From UBA11090 sp035560555 (GTDB taxonomy: Bacteria > Spirochaetota > Spirochaetia > Treponematales > Rectinemataceae), in contig DATMZF010000005.1 in the NCBI GenBank assembly GCA_035560555.1, forward strand, positions 26,169 through 90,168: 64,000 nucleotides of DNA. The letters run 5' to 3'. The notes below the pieces were generated by a model. The model was not told the DNA's origin. It saw only the letters and a list, made by a program, of their open reading frames with translations, and made no database searches. Within the stretch, counting starts at the first letter, position 1, and the number at the start of each line of letters is the position of its first letter. Made by a program: the position numbers and the translations under genes. This document shows, piece by piece, positions 32,817 through 41,956 of the stretch.

Positions 32817-34547
32817 TTATCGTTCATCGCCGATCGATCCCAAATCCAGCGTGACCCGTATCCCTTCATCGGAATTGTTCTCAATGCCGCTTTCGCTGGA
32901 ATCGTTATAATTAAACCGCAGCCGCTGCATCACATTGTGGACGCCTATCCCATGCGAATAGGCGGATGTTTCTATCGTGCCATCGACGATCCTGGCAATC
33001 TTTTCCCGCGGGATGCCCTGACCGTTGTCGCTCACGGCTAGGAACAGCTTCTTATTGTGTTCATAGGAGATCACGAGAATCCGACCGCGTCGCGAAATGT
33101 CGGGAAATCCGTGCACGATCGAGTTCTCGACAATGGGCTGGAGAAAAAGCCTTGGCACGAGGTGGTTGAGGTGGGCGACAGGAACCGATGTCGAGTAATC
33201 GAAGGCATTCTGCGAACGCATGCGGCGGAGCGCGACATATGATTCTAGGCAAGCGAGCTCGTCGCGAAGCGGCACCATGGCATCGGTCCGCGCGATGCTG
33301 TAGTTGAGCAGCTTTATGAGCGCGTGCAGCGAGTCCTGCACTTCCTGCCACTGTCCTTCCTTTAAGAGGCTCTCAATGCAGGCAAGCGTATTACCTAGGA
33401 AATGGGGACGTATCTGCGCCTGCAGGGTATTTATCTCCAGCATGCGCTTCTGGTCCGCCATCACTATCTGTTCGCGCATGAGGGTCCGTATTCGGTCGAT
33501 CAGCGACTGCAGCGATTTCGCGAGAACGCTGACTTCATCGCTTCCACGCGTTTCCTTTTCAAACGACAGTTCGAGTGGCGAGGGTGTCGTCTTGAGTTTC
33601 TGGGCCAGCTTGGCGATCGGCCTCGTATAGTGACGTCCAAATATCGTGATCACAATGGCGAGCACGAAAAGGTGGATGAGGCCTAGGACCAGAATTCTCT
33701 GGGTAAGCGGCGATATCAGATCATACAAGGATTTCTTTGGCGTAAACGCGAGAAGATCCCAGCCAAGACAGACATTTTTCTTCGAACGCAGCAGGTATTC
33801 CGTATCATTGAAGATCGATTCGGAATTCAACGCGCCCGATTGCGGTATTATCGACTGCAATGCCTTCTCGAAATTGTCGCGCGAAGAGCGGAGGGAGGCT
33901 TTGACTTCCGAGGCGAGATAATCGTAGCTCATGGCAACGACGTTTCCGCGCTGCGAAACGATTGCCCACACGGTCCCGCCGCTGCCGTTCATGAAGTTGG
34001 ACAGCATGCCCGCCAGGTCGATTTCCGCCACTATCACGATCCGGCGTCCGGCGACGACCACGGGTTTGTACAGCGCCATCGTCCTCGAGAGCGTGATCGT
34101 CGACGTGTAGGGTTCGGTCCAGCGTATGCCGAGATACTGGGATTTCTCCACCGCCCGATAGCATTGACTGTAAATGTCGCCGCCAAAAATTTCATAAATG
34201 TACTGCTTGCTGCAAAGCACTCTATTTCCGGGCAGAATACAAGCCGCCACTTGAATTCTGTTCGAATTTTCTTTCTGGAAGGCTTTGAGGGTCGATAGTA
34301 TATTCTTCTCGTCCAGATTGCCCAGTTCAATTCCGGTGCTGAGATTGATGAGCGCCGTGTTGATGTTCTCCGAATACAGCTTAAGATAGTCGGAAGAACT
34401 GTCCAGCACTTGATCGAGGTCTTCCGACTTCTGCTCGATCAGGATTTTTTCCGTGTCGTTGTGTATCCAGAATATCCAACTCGAAAGAAGAAGGCCGAAG
34501 GAGATAAACACTATGACAAACAGGCGGCTCATTATCGATCGTGACAC
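32817..34547 (-). CDS. Sensor histidine kinase, YesM type
   Basis: The protein is 576 aa. Transmembrane helix 1 is at about 8-28, an extracytoplasmic sensor region runs about 30-275, and helix 2 is at about 283-303. HAMP follows, then the His_kinase domain with QAQIRPHFLGNTL around the phosphorylated His, and HATPase (QPIVENSIVHG, VSDNGQGIP). The usual H-box is PHFLYNTL; here Tyr is replaced by Gly. The start is GTG 34547, six bases after GGAG, with an in-frame ATG five codons later as the alternative. It lies two bases after the response-regulator stop. It probably senses a carbohydrate and controls the divergent transporter operon. Confidence 0.92.
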   Translation of the reverse strand: MSRSIMSRLFVIVFISFGLLLSSWIFWIHNDTEKILIEQKSEDLDQVLDSSSDYLKLYSENINTALINLSTGIELGNLDEKNILSTLKAFQKENSNRIQVAACILPGNRVLCSKQYIYEIFGGDIYSQCYRAVEKSQYLGIRWTEPYTSTITLSRTMALYKPVVVAGRRIVIVAEIDLAGMLSNFMNGSGGTVWAIVSQRGNVVAMSYDYLASEVKASLRSSRDNFEKALQSIIPQSGALNSESIFNDTEYLLRSKKNVCLGWDLLAFTPKKSLYDLISPLTQRILVLGLIHLFVLAIVITIFGRHYTRPIAKLAQKLKTTPSPLELSFEKETRGSDEVSVLAKSLQSLIDRIRTLMREQIVMADQKRMLEINTLQAQIRPHFLGNTLACIESLLKEGQWQEVQDSLHALIKLLNYSIARTDAMVPLRDELACLESYVALRRMRSQNAFDYSTSVPVAHLNHLVPRLFLQPIVENSIVHGFPDISRRGRILVISYEHNKKLFLAVSDNGQGIPREKIARIVDGTIETSAYSHGIGVHNVMQRLRFNYNDSSESGIENNSDEGIRVTLDLGSIGDER

Positions 34548-34549
34548 GG

Positions 34550-35251
34550 CTATCTCCGGAACTGCGATGGCGATTTCCCATAATATTTGGTAAAAACCGA
34601 GCAGAAGTACTGCTGATTCTGGATTCCGACTTGCTCGGCTATCTCATAAATCTTTAGGGGTGAATTGAGAAGAAGTTCGCGAGCCCGCTTCATCCTGACT
34701 TCGAGAAGATAGTCGCGAAAATGTTTCTTTGTCTGTTTGAAAAACAGCGTGCCCAGATAATTGGGAGTCAGCTTCATCTGATCGGCGATTATTTCCAGCG
34801 TGATGTTTTCCTGAAGCTGCTGTTCGATCGCCTTGATGACCGTCTGCACTTCGAAGCGATAGGGATGTTCGATTTCATCACTGCGCGTAATCTTGAGCAA
34901 TGTATTCCGCAATTCTTCATCGGTATATTCGCCCTTCGCCAAGTAGTCGGTGACGCCGAAACGGATGGCTTGACGAGCGTAATTAAAATCGCAGTGCGCC
35001 GAGATGATAATGAAACGCGGTGACGAGAATTCTCCCTTCGCGCGGCGGATGAATTCGAGACCGTCGATTACCGGCATGGCGATATCCACCAGGACGATGT
35101 CTGGCTTGAGTTCCGGCAACAAATCCAACGCCTCTTTGCCGTTATGCGCTTCACCGCACCAAATACAGTGACAGCGCTCCCAATCGAAATGTCTGAGCGC
35201 CATTAGAATTGGCAAATCGTCATCGACGCAAAGCACTTTGTACGTATCCAT
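34550..35251 (-). CDS. Response regulator, YesN type (receiver plus AraC HTH)
   Basis: The protein is 233 aa. The receiver domain (1-120) has VLCVDDD, the phosphoacceptor Asp in VLVDIAMPVIDG, and IIISAHCDF. The AraC double helix-turn-helix (about 135-232) has LEIIADQMKLTPNYLGTLFF and IYEIAEQVGIQNQQYFCSVF. This is shorter than many YesN proteins (about 500 aa), because the middle domain is absent. I start at ATG 35251, directly before the receiver; a GTG at 35278 would add nine residues. Partner of the kinase encoded two bases downstream. Confidence 0.92.
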   Translation of the reverse strand: MDTYKVLCVDDDLPILMALRHFDWERCHCIWCGEAHNGKEALDLLPELKPDIVLVDIAMPVIDGLEFIRRAKGEFSSPRFIIISAHCDFNYARQAIRFGVTDYLAKGEYTDEELRNTLLKITRSDEIEHPYRFEVQTVIKAIEQQLQENITLEIIADQMKLTPNYLGTLFFKQTKKHFRDYLLEVRMKRARELLLNSPLKIYEIAEQVGIQNQQYFCSVFTKYYGKSPSQFRR

Positions 35252-35340
35252 AGTCCTGACCTTCGGATATATCCCCACCTGTATGATGCACTGGTATCTC
35301 TATGTGGCAATGAGAAAAAAGATTTTTCGTTGATTTTCAA

Positions 35341-35359
35341 TAAACATTGTAGGTTTATC
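35341..35359. promoter_or_regulatory. Inverted repeat upstream of the second sugar operon
   Basis: ATAAAC and GTTTAT arms with a 7-nt spacer lie between the divergent regulator and permease genes. It could be a response-regulator operator, and is supported only by position. Confidence 0.3.
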
Positions 35360-35419
35360 ATGATTGCCGCTTTTCGGTATATGGGCTGACAATGAGTGCC
35401 GACAAAGGAGAGATAAGGC

Positions 35420-36361
35420 ATGATGGATGCCCTTGCGGTCGCCAACCGGCCGCTTCACAGCAAATGGCGGCTGAAAAGCCATCAGATAATTCTTCTGGCG
35501 ATGATGATCCCGGGATTGCTGTACTTTTTACTGTACCAATATTTCCCCATGTACGGAATCCTGATCGCGTTCAAAGAATTCAAGATCAAGAAAGGCATTT
35601 TGGGATCGCCCTGGGCTAAGCCCCTCTTCAAGAATTTCGCGATGTTCTTCCAATCGCCGTATTGCTTGCAGGTCCTGAAGAATACTGTGGTAATCAGCTT
35701 CCTGAAAATTATCGCCAACACGGTCGCGAGCCTCGGGCTGGCCGTACTCCTCAGCGAAGTGAAGGTGAAATGGTTCAAAAAGGGCGTGCAGACAATAACC
35801 TATCTGCCGCATTTCCTGTCATGGGTGATCATATTCGGCGTGCTCTATGCCTTGTGTTCGGAAAGCTCGGGCCTGATTAACGTCATGCGACGGGCAGGCG
35901 GCAAAAACTCAATACCACTTCTGACCAACGATCAGATATTCAGAATTCTCCTCATAGTGTCGGATGTTTGGAAGGATGCAGGTTGGGGCGCCATCATCTA
36001 TCTCGCCGCAATCGCGGGCATCGATCCGGGGCTGTACGAGGCGGCCCAGATAGATGGAGCCAATAGGATTCAACGCATTCGGCACGTGACGCTCGCGTGC
36101 ATCAGGCCGACGATCATCATCATGATCATCCTCCGTATGGGCAGCGTCCTCGACGCGGGATTCGACCAAATCTACATCTTGTACAACAGTCAGGTATATT
36201 CCACGTCGGACATTATCGACACATGGGTCTATCGCACCGGCCTCGAGCAGATGAATTACAGCGTGGCCACAGCCGTGGGTCTTTTTAAATCGGTCTTGAG
36301 CATGATCCTCGTGGTGAGCGTAAACGCTCTAGCCCGAAAATGGGAAGAATCGCTATGGTAA
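35420..36361 (+). CDS. CUT1 sugar ABC permease, LplB type (second cluster)
   Basis: The protein is 313 aa with six membrane helices. It has LLYFLLYQYFPMYGILIAFKEF near the N-terminus, the EAA loop YEAAQIDGANRIQRIRHVTL, and VATAVGLFKSVLSMIL near the C-terminus. AAAGGAG precedes the ATG at 35420; a second ATG at 35423 is equally possible. It is transcribed away from the YesM/YesN genes and heads a permease-permease-binding protein-enzyme operon. Confidence 0.94.
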   Translation: MMDALAVANRPLHSKWRLKSHQIILLAMMIPGLLYFLLYQYFPMYGILIAFKEFKIKKGILGSPWAKPLFKNFAMFFQSPYCLQVLKNTVVISFLKIIANTVASLGLAVLLSEVKVKWFKKGVQTITYLPHFLSWVIIFGVLYALCSESSGLINVMRRAGGKNSIPLLTNDQIFRILLIVSDVWKDAGWGAIIYLAAIAGIDPGLYEAAQIDGANRIQRIRHVTLACIRPTIIIMIILRMGSVLDAGFDQIYILYNSQVYSTSDIIDTWVYRTGLEQMNYSVATAVGLFKSVLSMILVVSVNALARKWEESLW

Positions 36362-37230
36362 AAATAAGAAACCTTCGCTCGTTCGAGCCCTTCGATATTT
36401 TTGTGTTGTTCATGCTGGGGGTATTCGCGCTACTGATCGTTGTTCCTCTCTACTACATCGTGGTCCTTTCCTTCACGACGTTCACGCAGTACATAAAAAG
36501 CGCGGGACTCGTCGTGTTTCCCCTTCCCATAAGTCTGGATGGATACAAGCAGTTCCTTACGAATCCGGCGGTGCCCCGGTCGTTCTACATCACGGTCATG
36601 CTCACCATCGTCGGAACCGCGTTGAATATGGTGCTCACCGTTACCATGGCCTATCCGTTGAGCCGGAAAGAGCTGCCTTGCCGGAAATTCTTCACGCTGT
36701 TCGCCTTCATCCCTATGGTGTTCTCGGGCGGACTTATCCCCACATTCTACATGGTTCGCTGGACGGGCATAATGGATACATTCTGGGCAATGATCGTACC
36801 TTCCCTGATTTCCTGCTACAACCTAACCATCACGCGCTCGTTCTTCCAGTCGATCGATAACGCCTACATCGAAGCCGCGCGCATCGATGGCGCGAACGAG
36901 TTCACCATCCTTGTGCGTGTCATCCTGCCACTGGCTAAACCCGTATTGGCGACAATTCTCCTAATGTACGGCGTGATGCACTGGAACACCTTCATATCGG
37001 CGCTTTATTACGTGCGCCGCCCCGACCTCCAGCCTCTGCAAGTGGTGCTTCGCGGCATCCTTATGCAGGCGCAGTCCACGCTGGAAGAGACGAGCGTGGA
37101 AATGACCGCCAGCAGCCAGGCGATGAAACAAGCGGCAGTCGTGCTGTCCGCCTTACCCGTCGTCATCGTGTATCCGTTTCTGCAGAAATATTTCACCAAA
37201 GGCATGTTATTGGGCGGAGTCAAGGGTTGA
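36355..37230 (+). CDS. CUT1 sugar ABC permease, LplC type (second cluster)
   Basis: The protein is 291 aa with six membrane helices. EAA loop: IEAARIDGANEFTILVRVIL. The C-terminus is KYFTKGMLLGGVKG, the LplC tail. ATG 36355 overlaps the end of the LplB-type gene by seven bases. It needs a shared ATPase from outside the window. Confidence 0.94.
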   Translation: MVKIRNLRSFEPFDIFVLFMLGVFALLIVVPLYYIVVLSFTTFTQYIKSAGLVVFPLPISLDGYKQFLTNPAVPRSFYITVMLTIVGTALNMVLTVTMAYPLSRKELPCRKFFTLFAFIPMVFSGGLIPTFYMVRWTGIMDTFWAMIVPSLISCYNLTITRSFFQSIDNAYIEAARIDGANEFTILVRVILPLAKPVLATILLMYGVMHWNTFISALYYVRRPDLQPLQVVLRGILMQAQSTLEETSVEMTASSQAMKQAAVVLSALPVVIVYPFLQKYFTKGMLLGGVKG

Positions 37231-37275
37231 TACCCTGAGATTCGAGCCCGACTGACTATATAAGGAGGACTGTAC

Positions 37276-38793
37276 ATGAAGCGAATGATGAATGTATGGA
37301 CATTGTCGATCGCGACGCTTTTGGTCTGCTTCGCTCCAGGCATCGCCAACGCGCAGAAGATGGACAAGAAGGTCACGATCGTCTACTACCACAACTCCAG
37401 CCAAGGCCGACAGCCCGAGGACAAGGATGACATCCTGAAAATATTGAACAAGAAGTTCAATATGGACCTCAAGATCAATGTCATTACCAGCGAGTACACG
37501 AGCAAGCTGAATCTCGAAGTGAGCAGCGGAAATACGCCCGACATGATGCAAGTGACGGCCTCGGAGTTCAAGGGTCTTCTGAATCAAGGCGTCCTGCTCC
37601 CGATTGAGGACTATCTTGCGAAAATGCCGAATGTCCTTCTCAGGTATCCGGACATTCTGACGGACAAGACGCTCCGCGTCGACGGTCACCTGTACTTCCT
37701 CGCCGGCCATCAGCCAAACGAGAAAATCGTGAAAAGCTACTCCAGCCTCTGGGTCCGAAAGGACTGGCTCGATAAGCTCGGCCTCTCCGTCCCGAAAACA
37801 CTCGAAGAGTTTAAGAGTGTCGCGGTTGCCTTCACAAAAAAAGATCCCGACGGCAACGGTATCAACGATACCTTCGGCTTCTCCGGCATGGGCGCTGAGC
37901 CCGATGCGGCGCTCAACTACCCGCTCAACCCGATTCTCGGCGCCTTCGGTACCGGCGGCTCCACGTTCATTCTCGACAAAGGCAAGCTGGTGTTCTGCCC
38001 CGCCACCGAGCAGTACGAGAAAGGGCTGAAATGGATGGCCGATTTCATCGCCAGCGGCGCCGTCGATCCCGATATCATGCTTATCAAGAGCTACGACCAG
38101 TTGCGCGAGAAGGTGTACCGAAACCAAGTCGGGATGATCTACATGAGCTGGGCCGAATTCGTCAAACCCCCCTACGACAAGATCATGAAAGACATGACCC
38201 CGAAAGCCGAATGGATCCAGATCAACCCGCCTAAAGGCCCGAACGGCGTTAGCAACGACGCCGTCTACAGGATCGCTGGCTATATGAGTTCCGGCCGCGT
38301 ACTATCCGCCGATCTAGCCGATGATCCTGTAAAACTAGACCGCATCATAAAATATCTTGACTATATCGCCGCGGGCGAGGGACTCGACCTGGTATGTTAT
38401 GGTGTCGAGGGAGTACACTACAACAAAGTCGGGACCAAGATCGTCCCGACGGAAAAGATGGCCGAAGTGAGCTACGCGTGGCAGCACCAGCTGATGGGCC
38501 GCGACGAGCGCGTGTACCTCTACACGAAGTTCCCCGGCTGCGCCGAGCAAATCACGTTCGCGGCGAACCTTCCGCGCATCGACAGCTACGAAAACTTCGT
38601 GACGATTCCCGAGAATATGAACAAGGCCGACCTGTACCGCTATGTCACCGAAGAATCGGTGCGATTCCTCTATGGCAAGCGTTCGTTCGATACCTTTGAC
38701 GACTTCGTGAATACGCTCTACAAGACCTACGGTATCCAGCAATACCTGGATCTGGGCACCAAGAACATGAAAAACGCAGGCCTACTGAAATAG
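37276..38793 (+). CDS. ABC transporter solute-binding protein (second cluster)
   Basis: The protein is 505 aa. Signal peptide about 1-26, with likely cleavage after IANA. The family-1 binding-protein features are TPDMMQVTASEFKGL, FLAGHQPNEKIV, VRKDWLDKLGLSVPKTLEEF and KDPDGNGINDTFGF. The DPDGNG calcium-binding-like loop is common in LplA/LipO proteins. A strong AAGGAGG site lies about 8 nt before ATG 37276. A hairpin follows the gene, which may protect its mRNA relative to the enzyme genes downstream. Confidence 0.93.
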   Translation: MKRMMNVWTLSIATLLVCFAPGIANAQKMDKKVTIVYYHNSSQGRQPEDKDDILKILNKKFNMDLKINVITSEYTSKLNLEVSSGNTPDMMQVTASEFKGLLNQGVLLPIEDYLAKMPNVLLRYPDILTDKTLRVDGHLYFLAGHQPNEKIVKSYSSLWVRKDWLDKLGLSVPKTLEEFKSVAVAFTKKDPDGNGINDTFGFSGMGAEPDAALNYPLNPILGAFGTGGSTFILDKGKLVFCPATEQYEKGLKWMADFIASGAVDPDIMLIKSYDQLREKVYRNQVGMIYMSWAEFVKPPYDKIMKDMTPKAEWIQINPPKGPNGVSNDAVYRIAGYMSSGRVLSADLADDPVKLDRIIKYLDYIAAGEGLDLVCYGVEGVHYNKVGTKIVPTEKMAEVSYAWQHQLMGRDERVYLYTKFPGCAEQITFAANLPRIDSYENFVTIPENMNKADLYRYVTEESVRFLYGKRSFDTFDDFVNTLYKTYGIQQYLDLGTKNMKNAGLLK

Positions 38794-38815
38794 AAGATCT
38801 ATCGTGTTCCAGAGT

Positions 38816-38851
38816 GAGGGATGGCGGACCCGCGGGGTCTTGTCGTCCCTC
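38816..38851 (+). terminator. Hairpin after the second binding-protein gene
   Basis: An outer stem GAGGGATG/CGTCCCTC (one G-T wobble) and an inner stem GACCC/GGGTC are followed by CTTT. It is probably a partial terminator or stabilising hairpin between the transport and enzyme genes. Confidence 0.5.
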
Positions 38852-38907
38852 TTTCCCACTTTCATTACATTGAAGATTCGGCGCAGTTATGAGGAGGAAC
38901 TCCATTT

Positions 38908-40203
38908 ATGCAGTTCAATCGTGTCGTACCAGATGGTGGTCATTATGACGTGATCGTGTGCGGGGCTGGTCCCGGCGGCGCGGCCGCCGCGCTGACGGCC
39001 GCTCGCCTGGGCAGGAAGGTGCTCCTCATCGACCACGCGGGCTGTGTCGGCGGCTATTGGACATCCGGGTTGATGGGTATTTCCCTCGACATGCCCGGCA
39101 AAGGCGGCGTTCCCAAGGAAATCATCGACGGATTGCTGGCGGAAAACCGCGCCAGATGGGTGGACTCGGACAGCTACACCTACGACATAGAGTCAATGAA
39201 GCGCCTGCTAGAACAGCTGCTGTTGGAAGCGGGAGCCGACGTGCTCTTATATACGCGCGTTACCGATGCGATAGTGAAGAATCGGCGGATCGAGGCGGTT
39301 CTCGCCGACGGCCCTCAATCGCGCGCTTTCACCGCCGATTGGTTCGTAGATGGCACCGGCCATGGCGATCTCTCCGCGATGGCCGGATGCGCGTGGGAAA
39401 TGGGCATGTCGGAGAACGGTCCCCTGCAGCCCGCGAGCCTGGAAGCGCTGGTGACGGGCGTCCCCGACTCCTGGATATCCGACATCCACAATCCGAAGCG
39501 GAAACGAGAGCTGTTCGAGCTGCTCAAGAAGGCGGGAGTCGCCTGTAGCTATCCTAATCCCCTGCTGTTCAGGCTTTCGCCAGATAACGATCTACACATT
39601 TTCGCCATCAATCACCAGTACGATGTGGACATCCGCGATTCGATCGGACTGAGCAGGGCGACCATGGACGCGCGCGGCGAAATACATGAGGCAGTCAAAG
39701 CTTTGCGGACCCTTTCCGGCTGGGGAAAGCTCGCCGTAGCGGCGACGTCTGAGCAGCTTGGCCTGCGCGATAGCCGCAGAGTGAAGGGGCTGTACCGGCT
39801 CGATATGAACGATGCGATGAGCGGCAGACATTTCGATGACGGCGTCGTGCCCGTTCATAGCAGTTTCGATGTCCACGCGCTCAGCAAAAAGCAGGCCGAT
39901 GAGAGGAAGGACATCGCTGAGGGAATGCGGAGCAAACCTTTCCAGGTGCCTCTCCGCAGCCTTATCGCTCAGGATATCGACAATCTTTGGCTCGTCGGCA
40001 GATGCATCTCGGGCGATTTTCTCGCTCATTCGATTTACCGCTTCACCTGCACGGCCGCGGGTACAGGCGAAGCCGCCGCGGTCGCGCTTTCGACGATCGA
40101 CGCGGGCGGGACATCGCGCGACGCGGATGGCGCGCGGGTGGCAGGAGAAATGCGGAAACGAGGTTATGGCCTCGATAGAATCGCGCGGCAAACGGAGAAC
40201 TAA
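38908..40203 (+). CDS. FAD-dependent oxidoreductase (FAD_oxidored family)
   Basis: The protein is 431 aa. The Rossmann dinucleotide motif is VIVCGAGPGGAAAALTAARLG with LLIDHAGCVGG after it, followed by YDIESMKRLLEQLLLEAG, DWFVDGTGHGDLSAMAGC and NLWLVGRCISGDFLAHS. It is soluble. The family oxidises varied substrates and is frequently found in sugar-utilisation loci of spirochaetes and Firmicutes without a defined reaction. GAGGAGG lies 10 nt before ATG 38908. It is followed after one base by the GH13 gene, so the two are coupled. Confidence 0.85.
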   Translation: MQFNRVVPDGGHYDVIVCGAGPGGAAAALTAARLGRKVLLIDHAGCVGGYWTSGLMGISLDMPGKGGVPKEIIDGLLAENRARWVDSDSYTYDIESMKRLLEQLLLEAGADVLLYTRVTDAIVKNRRIEAVLADGPQSRAFTADWFVDGTGHGDLSAMAGCAWEMGMSENGPLQPASLEALVTGVPDSWISDIHNPKRKRELFELLKKAGVACSYPNPLLFRLSPDNDLHIFAINHQYDVDIRDSIGLSRATMDARGEIHEAVKALRTLSGWGKLAVAATSEQLGLRDSRRVKGLYRLDMNDAMSGRHFDDGVVPVHSSFDVHALSKKQADERKDIAEGMRSKPFQVPLRSLIAQDIDNLWLVGRCISGDFLAHSIYRFTCTAAGTGEAAAVALSTIDAGGTSRDADGARVAGEMRKRGYGLDRIARQTEN

Positions 40204-40204
40204 A

Positions 40205-41884
40205 GTGATCGCCAAGACATGGTGGAAGGAAGCGGTCGTATACCAGGTGTATCCCCGCAGTTTCATGGACTCAAACGGCGATGGAATCGGAGACCTTCGA
40301 GGTACTATCGGCAAACTCGACTACATCGCGGAACTCGGCGCCGATGTCATCTGGCTCAACCCAATCTACGGATCCCCCAACGATGACAATGGCTACGATA
40401 TATCCGACTACCGCGACATAATGACCGAATTCGGAACCATGGCGGATTTCGACCTCCTGCTCGCCGAAGCCCACAAGCGTGGGATCAGGATCGTCATGGA
40501 CCTCGTGGTGAACCACACGTCGGATGAGCACCCCTGGTTCATAGAGAGCCGGTCGGACAAGGACAATCCGTACAGAGACTACTATATCTGGCGCGAAGGC
40601 GTGGGAAATGCCCCCCCCAACAACTGGGGCGCGAGCTTCCAGGGCTCGGCCTGGCAGAAAGCCGGCCCTGACGGCATGTACTATCTGCATACATTCTCGA
40701 TCAAACAGCCCGATCTGAACTGGGAAAACGAGAAAGTGCGCGATGAAGTCTATAAAATCATGGAGTACTGGCTCGACAAAGGTATCGACGGCTTCCGGAT
40801 GGACGTCATCAACTACATTTCCAAAGCAAAGGAAATGCCCGACGGTCCGCCAATGGACAACAAGTTCGGCGATTTCAGGCCTTATTGCCTCAACGGACCG
40901 CGAGCGCATGAATTCCTCAGGGAAATGAACCGAAAAGTGCTCTCCCGCTACGATGTCATGACCGTGGGAGAGACCCCGGGAATCACCATGAAGGACGCGT
41001 GCTCATACGCGGGCCAAGACTCGGGCGAACTCAATATGGTGTTTCATTTCGCGCACATGGGCGTGGATCGGGGAAAATACGGCAAGTGGAGCGCGAACCG
41101 TTTTCAGCTGGATAGGCTCAGGCGAATAATGAACGAGTGGCAGGTCGGCCTCGACGGCGTGGCATGGAACAGCCTCTACTGGAACAACCATGACCAGCCC
41201 AGGGCGGTATCCCGCTTCGGCTGCGACGCGTCCAAGGAAAAGCGCGAAGCGTCCGCGAAAATGCTCGGCACTTGCCTCCACATGATGCAAGGCACGCCCT
41301 ATGTCTACCAGGGCGAAGAATTGGGCATGACCAACGTCGCGTTCCCGGAACTCTCGATGTACCGCGACCTCGAATCGCTCAACGCTTACAATCACTATGT
41401 CAAAAATCTCGGCGTGAATCACGACGAGATGATGGGGTATATCCACGGCAAGGGACGCGACAACGCGAGAACGCCCATGCAGTGGAGTTCCGGAAGGAAC
41501 GGCGGTTTCTCGACCGGTACGCCATGGATTCCCATGAACCCCAACTACGCAGAAATCAACGCTGAATCCCAAGTCGGCGATCCTGAGTCCGTGTTTAGCT
41601 ACTACAGGAAGCTGATCGCGTTGCGTAAAAAACATGATGTTATCGTCTATGGGAGATTTATCCCGCTATTCGAGGACGATGAGCGCGTCTATGCGTACGA
41701 ACGCCGGCTGGACAATCAGCGACTCGTAACTCTCTGCAATTTTTCGGGAGACACGTCGCGGGCTTTCGATCTGGAAGAGCTCGCATTGGAGAAGGCTGTG
41801 CTGCTGATCGGGAATTACCCTGAAGAGGCGGGAAGCCGTTTCTTTCTCAAGCCCTACGAGGCCAGAGTCTATCTCGGCAACTAA
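40205..41884 (+). CDS. GH13 alpha-glucosidase / oligo-1,6-glucosidase
   Basis: The protein is 559 aa, the typical length. It begins WWKEAVVYQVYPRSF. Conserved regions: DLVVNHTSDEHPWF, the nucleophile in GFRMDVINYISK, the acid Glu in TVGETPG, and the stabilising Asp in NNHDQPRAVSRFG. No signal peptide, so it is cytosolic. GTG 40205 follows CGGAG by seven bases and gives the family-typical start; an ATG at 40166 inside the FAD gene is the alternative. It releases glucose from imported alpha-glucosides, isomaltose-type or sucrose-like. Confidence 0.93.
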   Translation: MIAKTWWKEAVVYQVYPRSFMDSNGDGIGDLRGTIGKLDYIAELGADVIWLNPIYGSPNDDNGYDISDYRDIMTEFGTMADFDLLLAEAHKRGIRIVMDLVVNHTSDEHPWFIESRSDKDNPYRDYYIWREGVGNAPPNNWGASFQGSAWQKAGPDGMYYLHTFSIKQPDLNWENEKVRDEVYKIMEYWLDKGIDGFRMDVINYISKAKEMPDGPPMDNKFGDFRPYCLNGPRAHEFLREMNRKVLSRYDVMTVGETPGITMKDACSYAGQDSGELNMVFHFAHMGVDRGKYGKWSANRFQLDRLRRIMNEWQVGLDGVAWNSLYWNNHDQPRAVSRFGCDASKEKREASAKMLGTCLHMMQGTPYVYQGEELGMTNVAFPELSMYRDLESLNAYNHYVKNLGVNHDEMMGYIHGKGRDNARTPMQWSSGRNGGFSTGTPWIPMNPNYAEINAESQVGDPESVFSYYRKLIALRKKHDVIVYGRFIPLFEDDERVYAYERRLDNQRLVTLCNFSGDTSRAFDLEELALEKAVLLIGNYPEEAGSRFFLKPYEARVYLGN

Positions 41885-41956
41885 AAACCCGCGCCGGGCC
41901 GTTCCGACGGGTTGCCGTCGTCGCGTGAAAACGACATCGCGAAAAAGGATGAAGAT

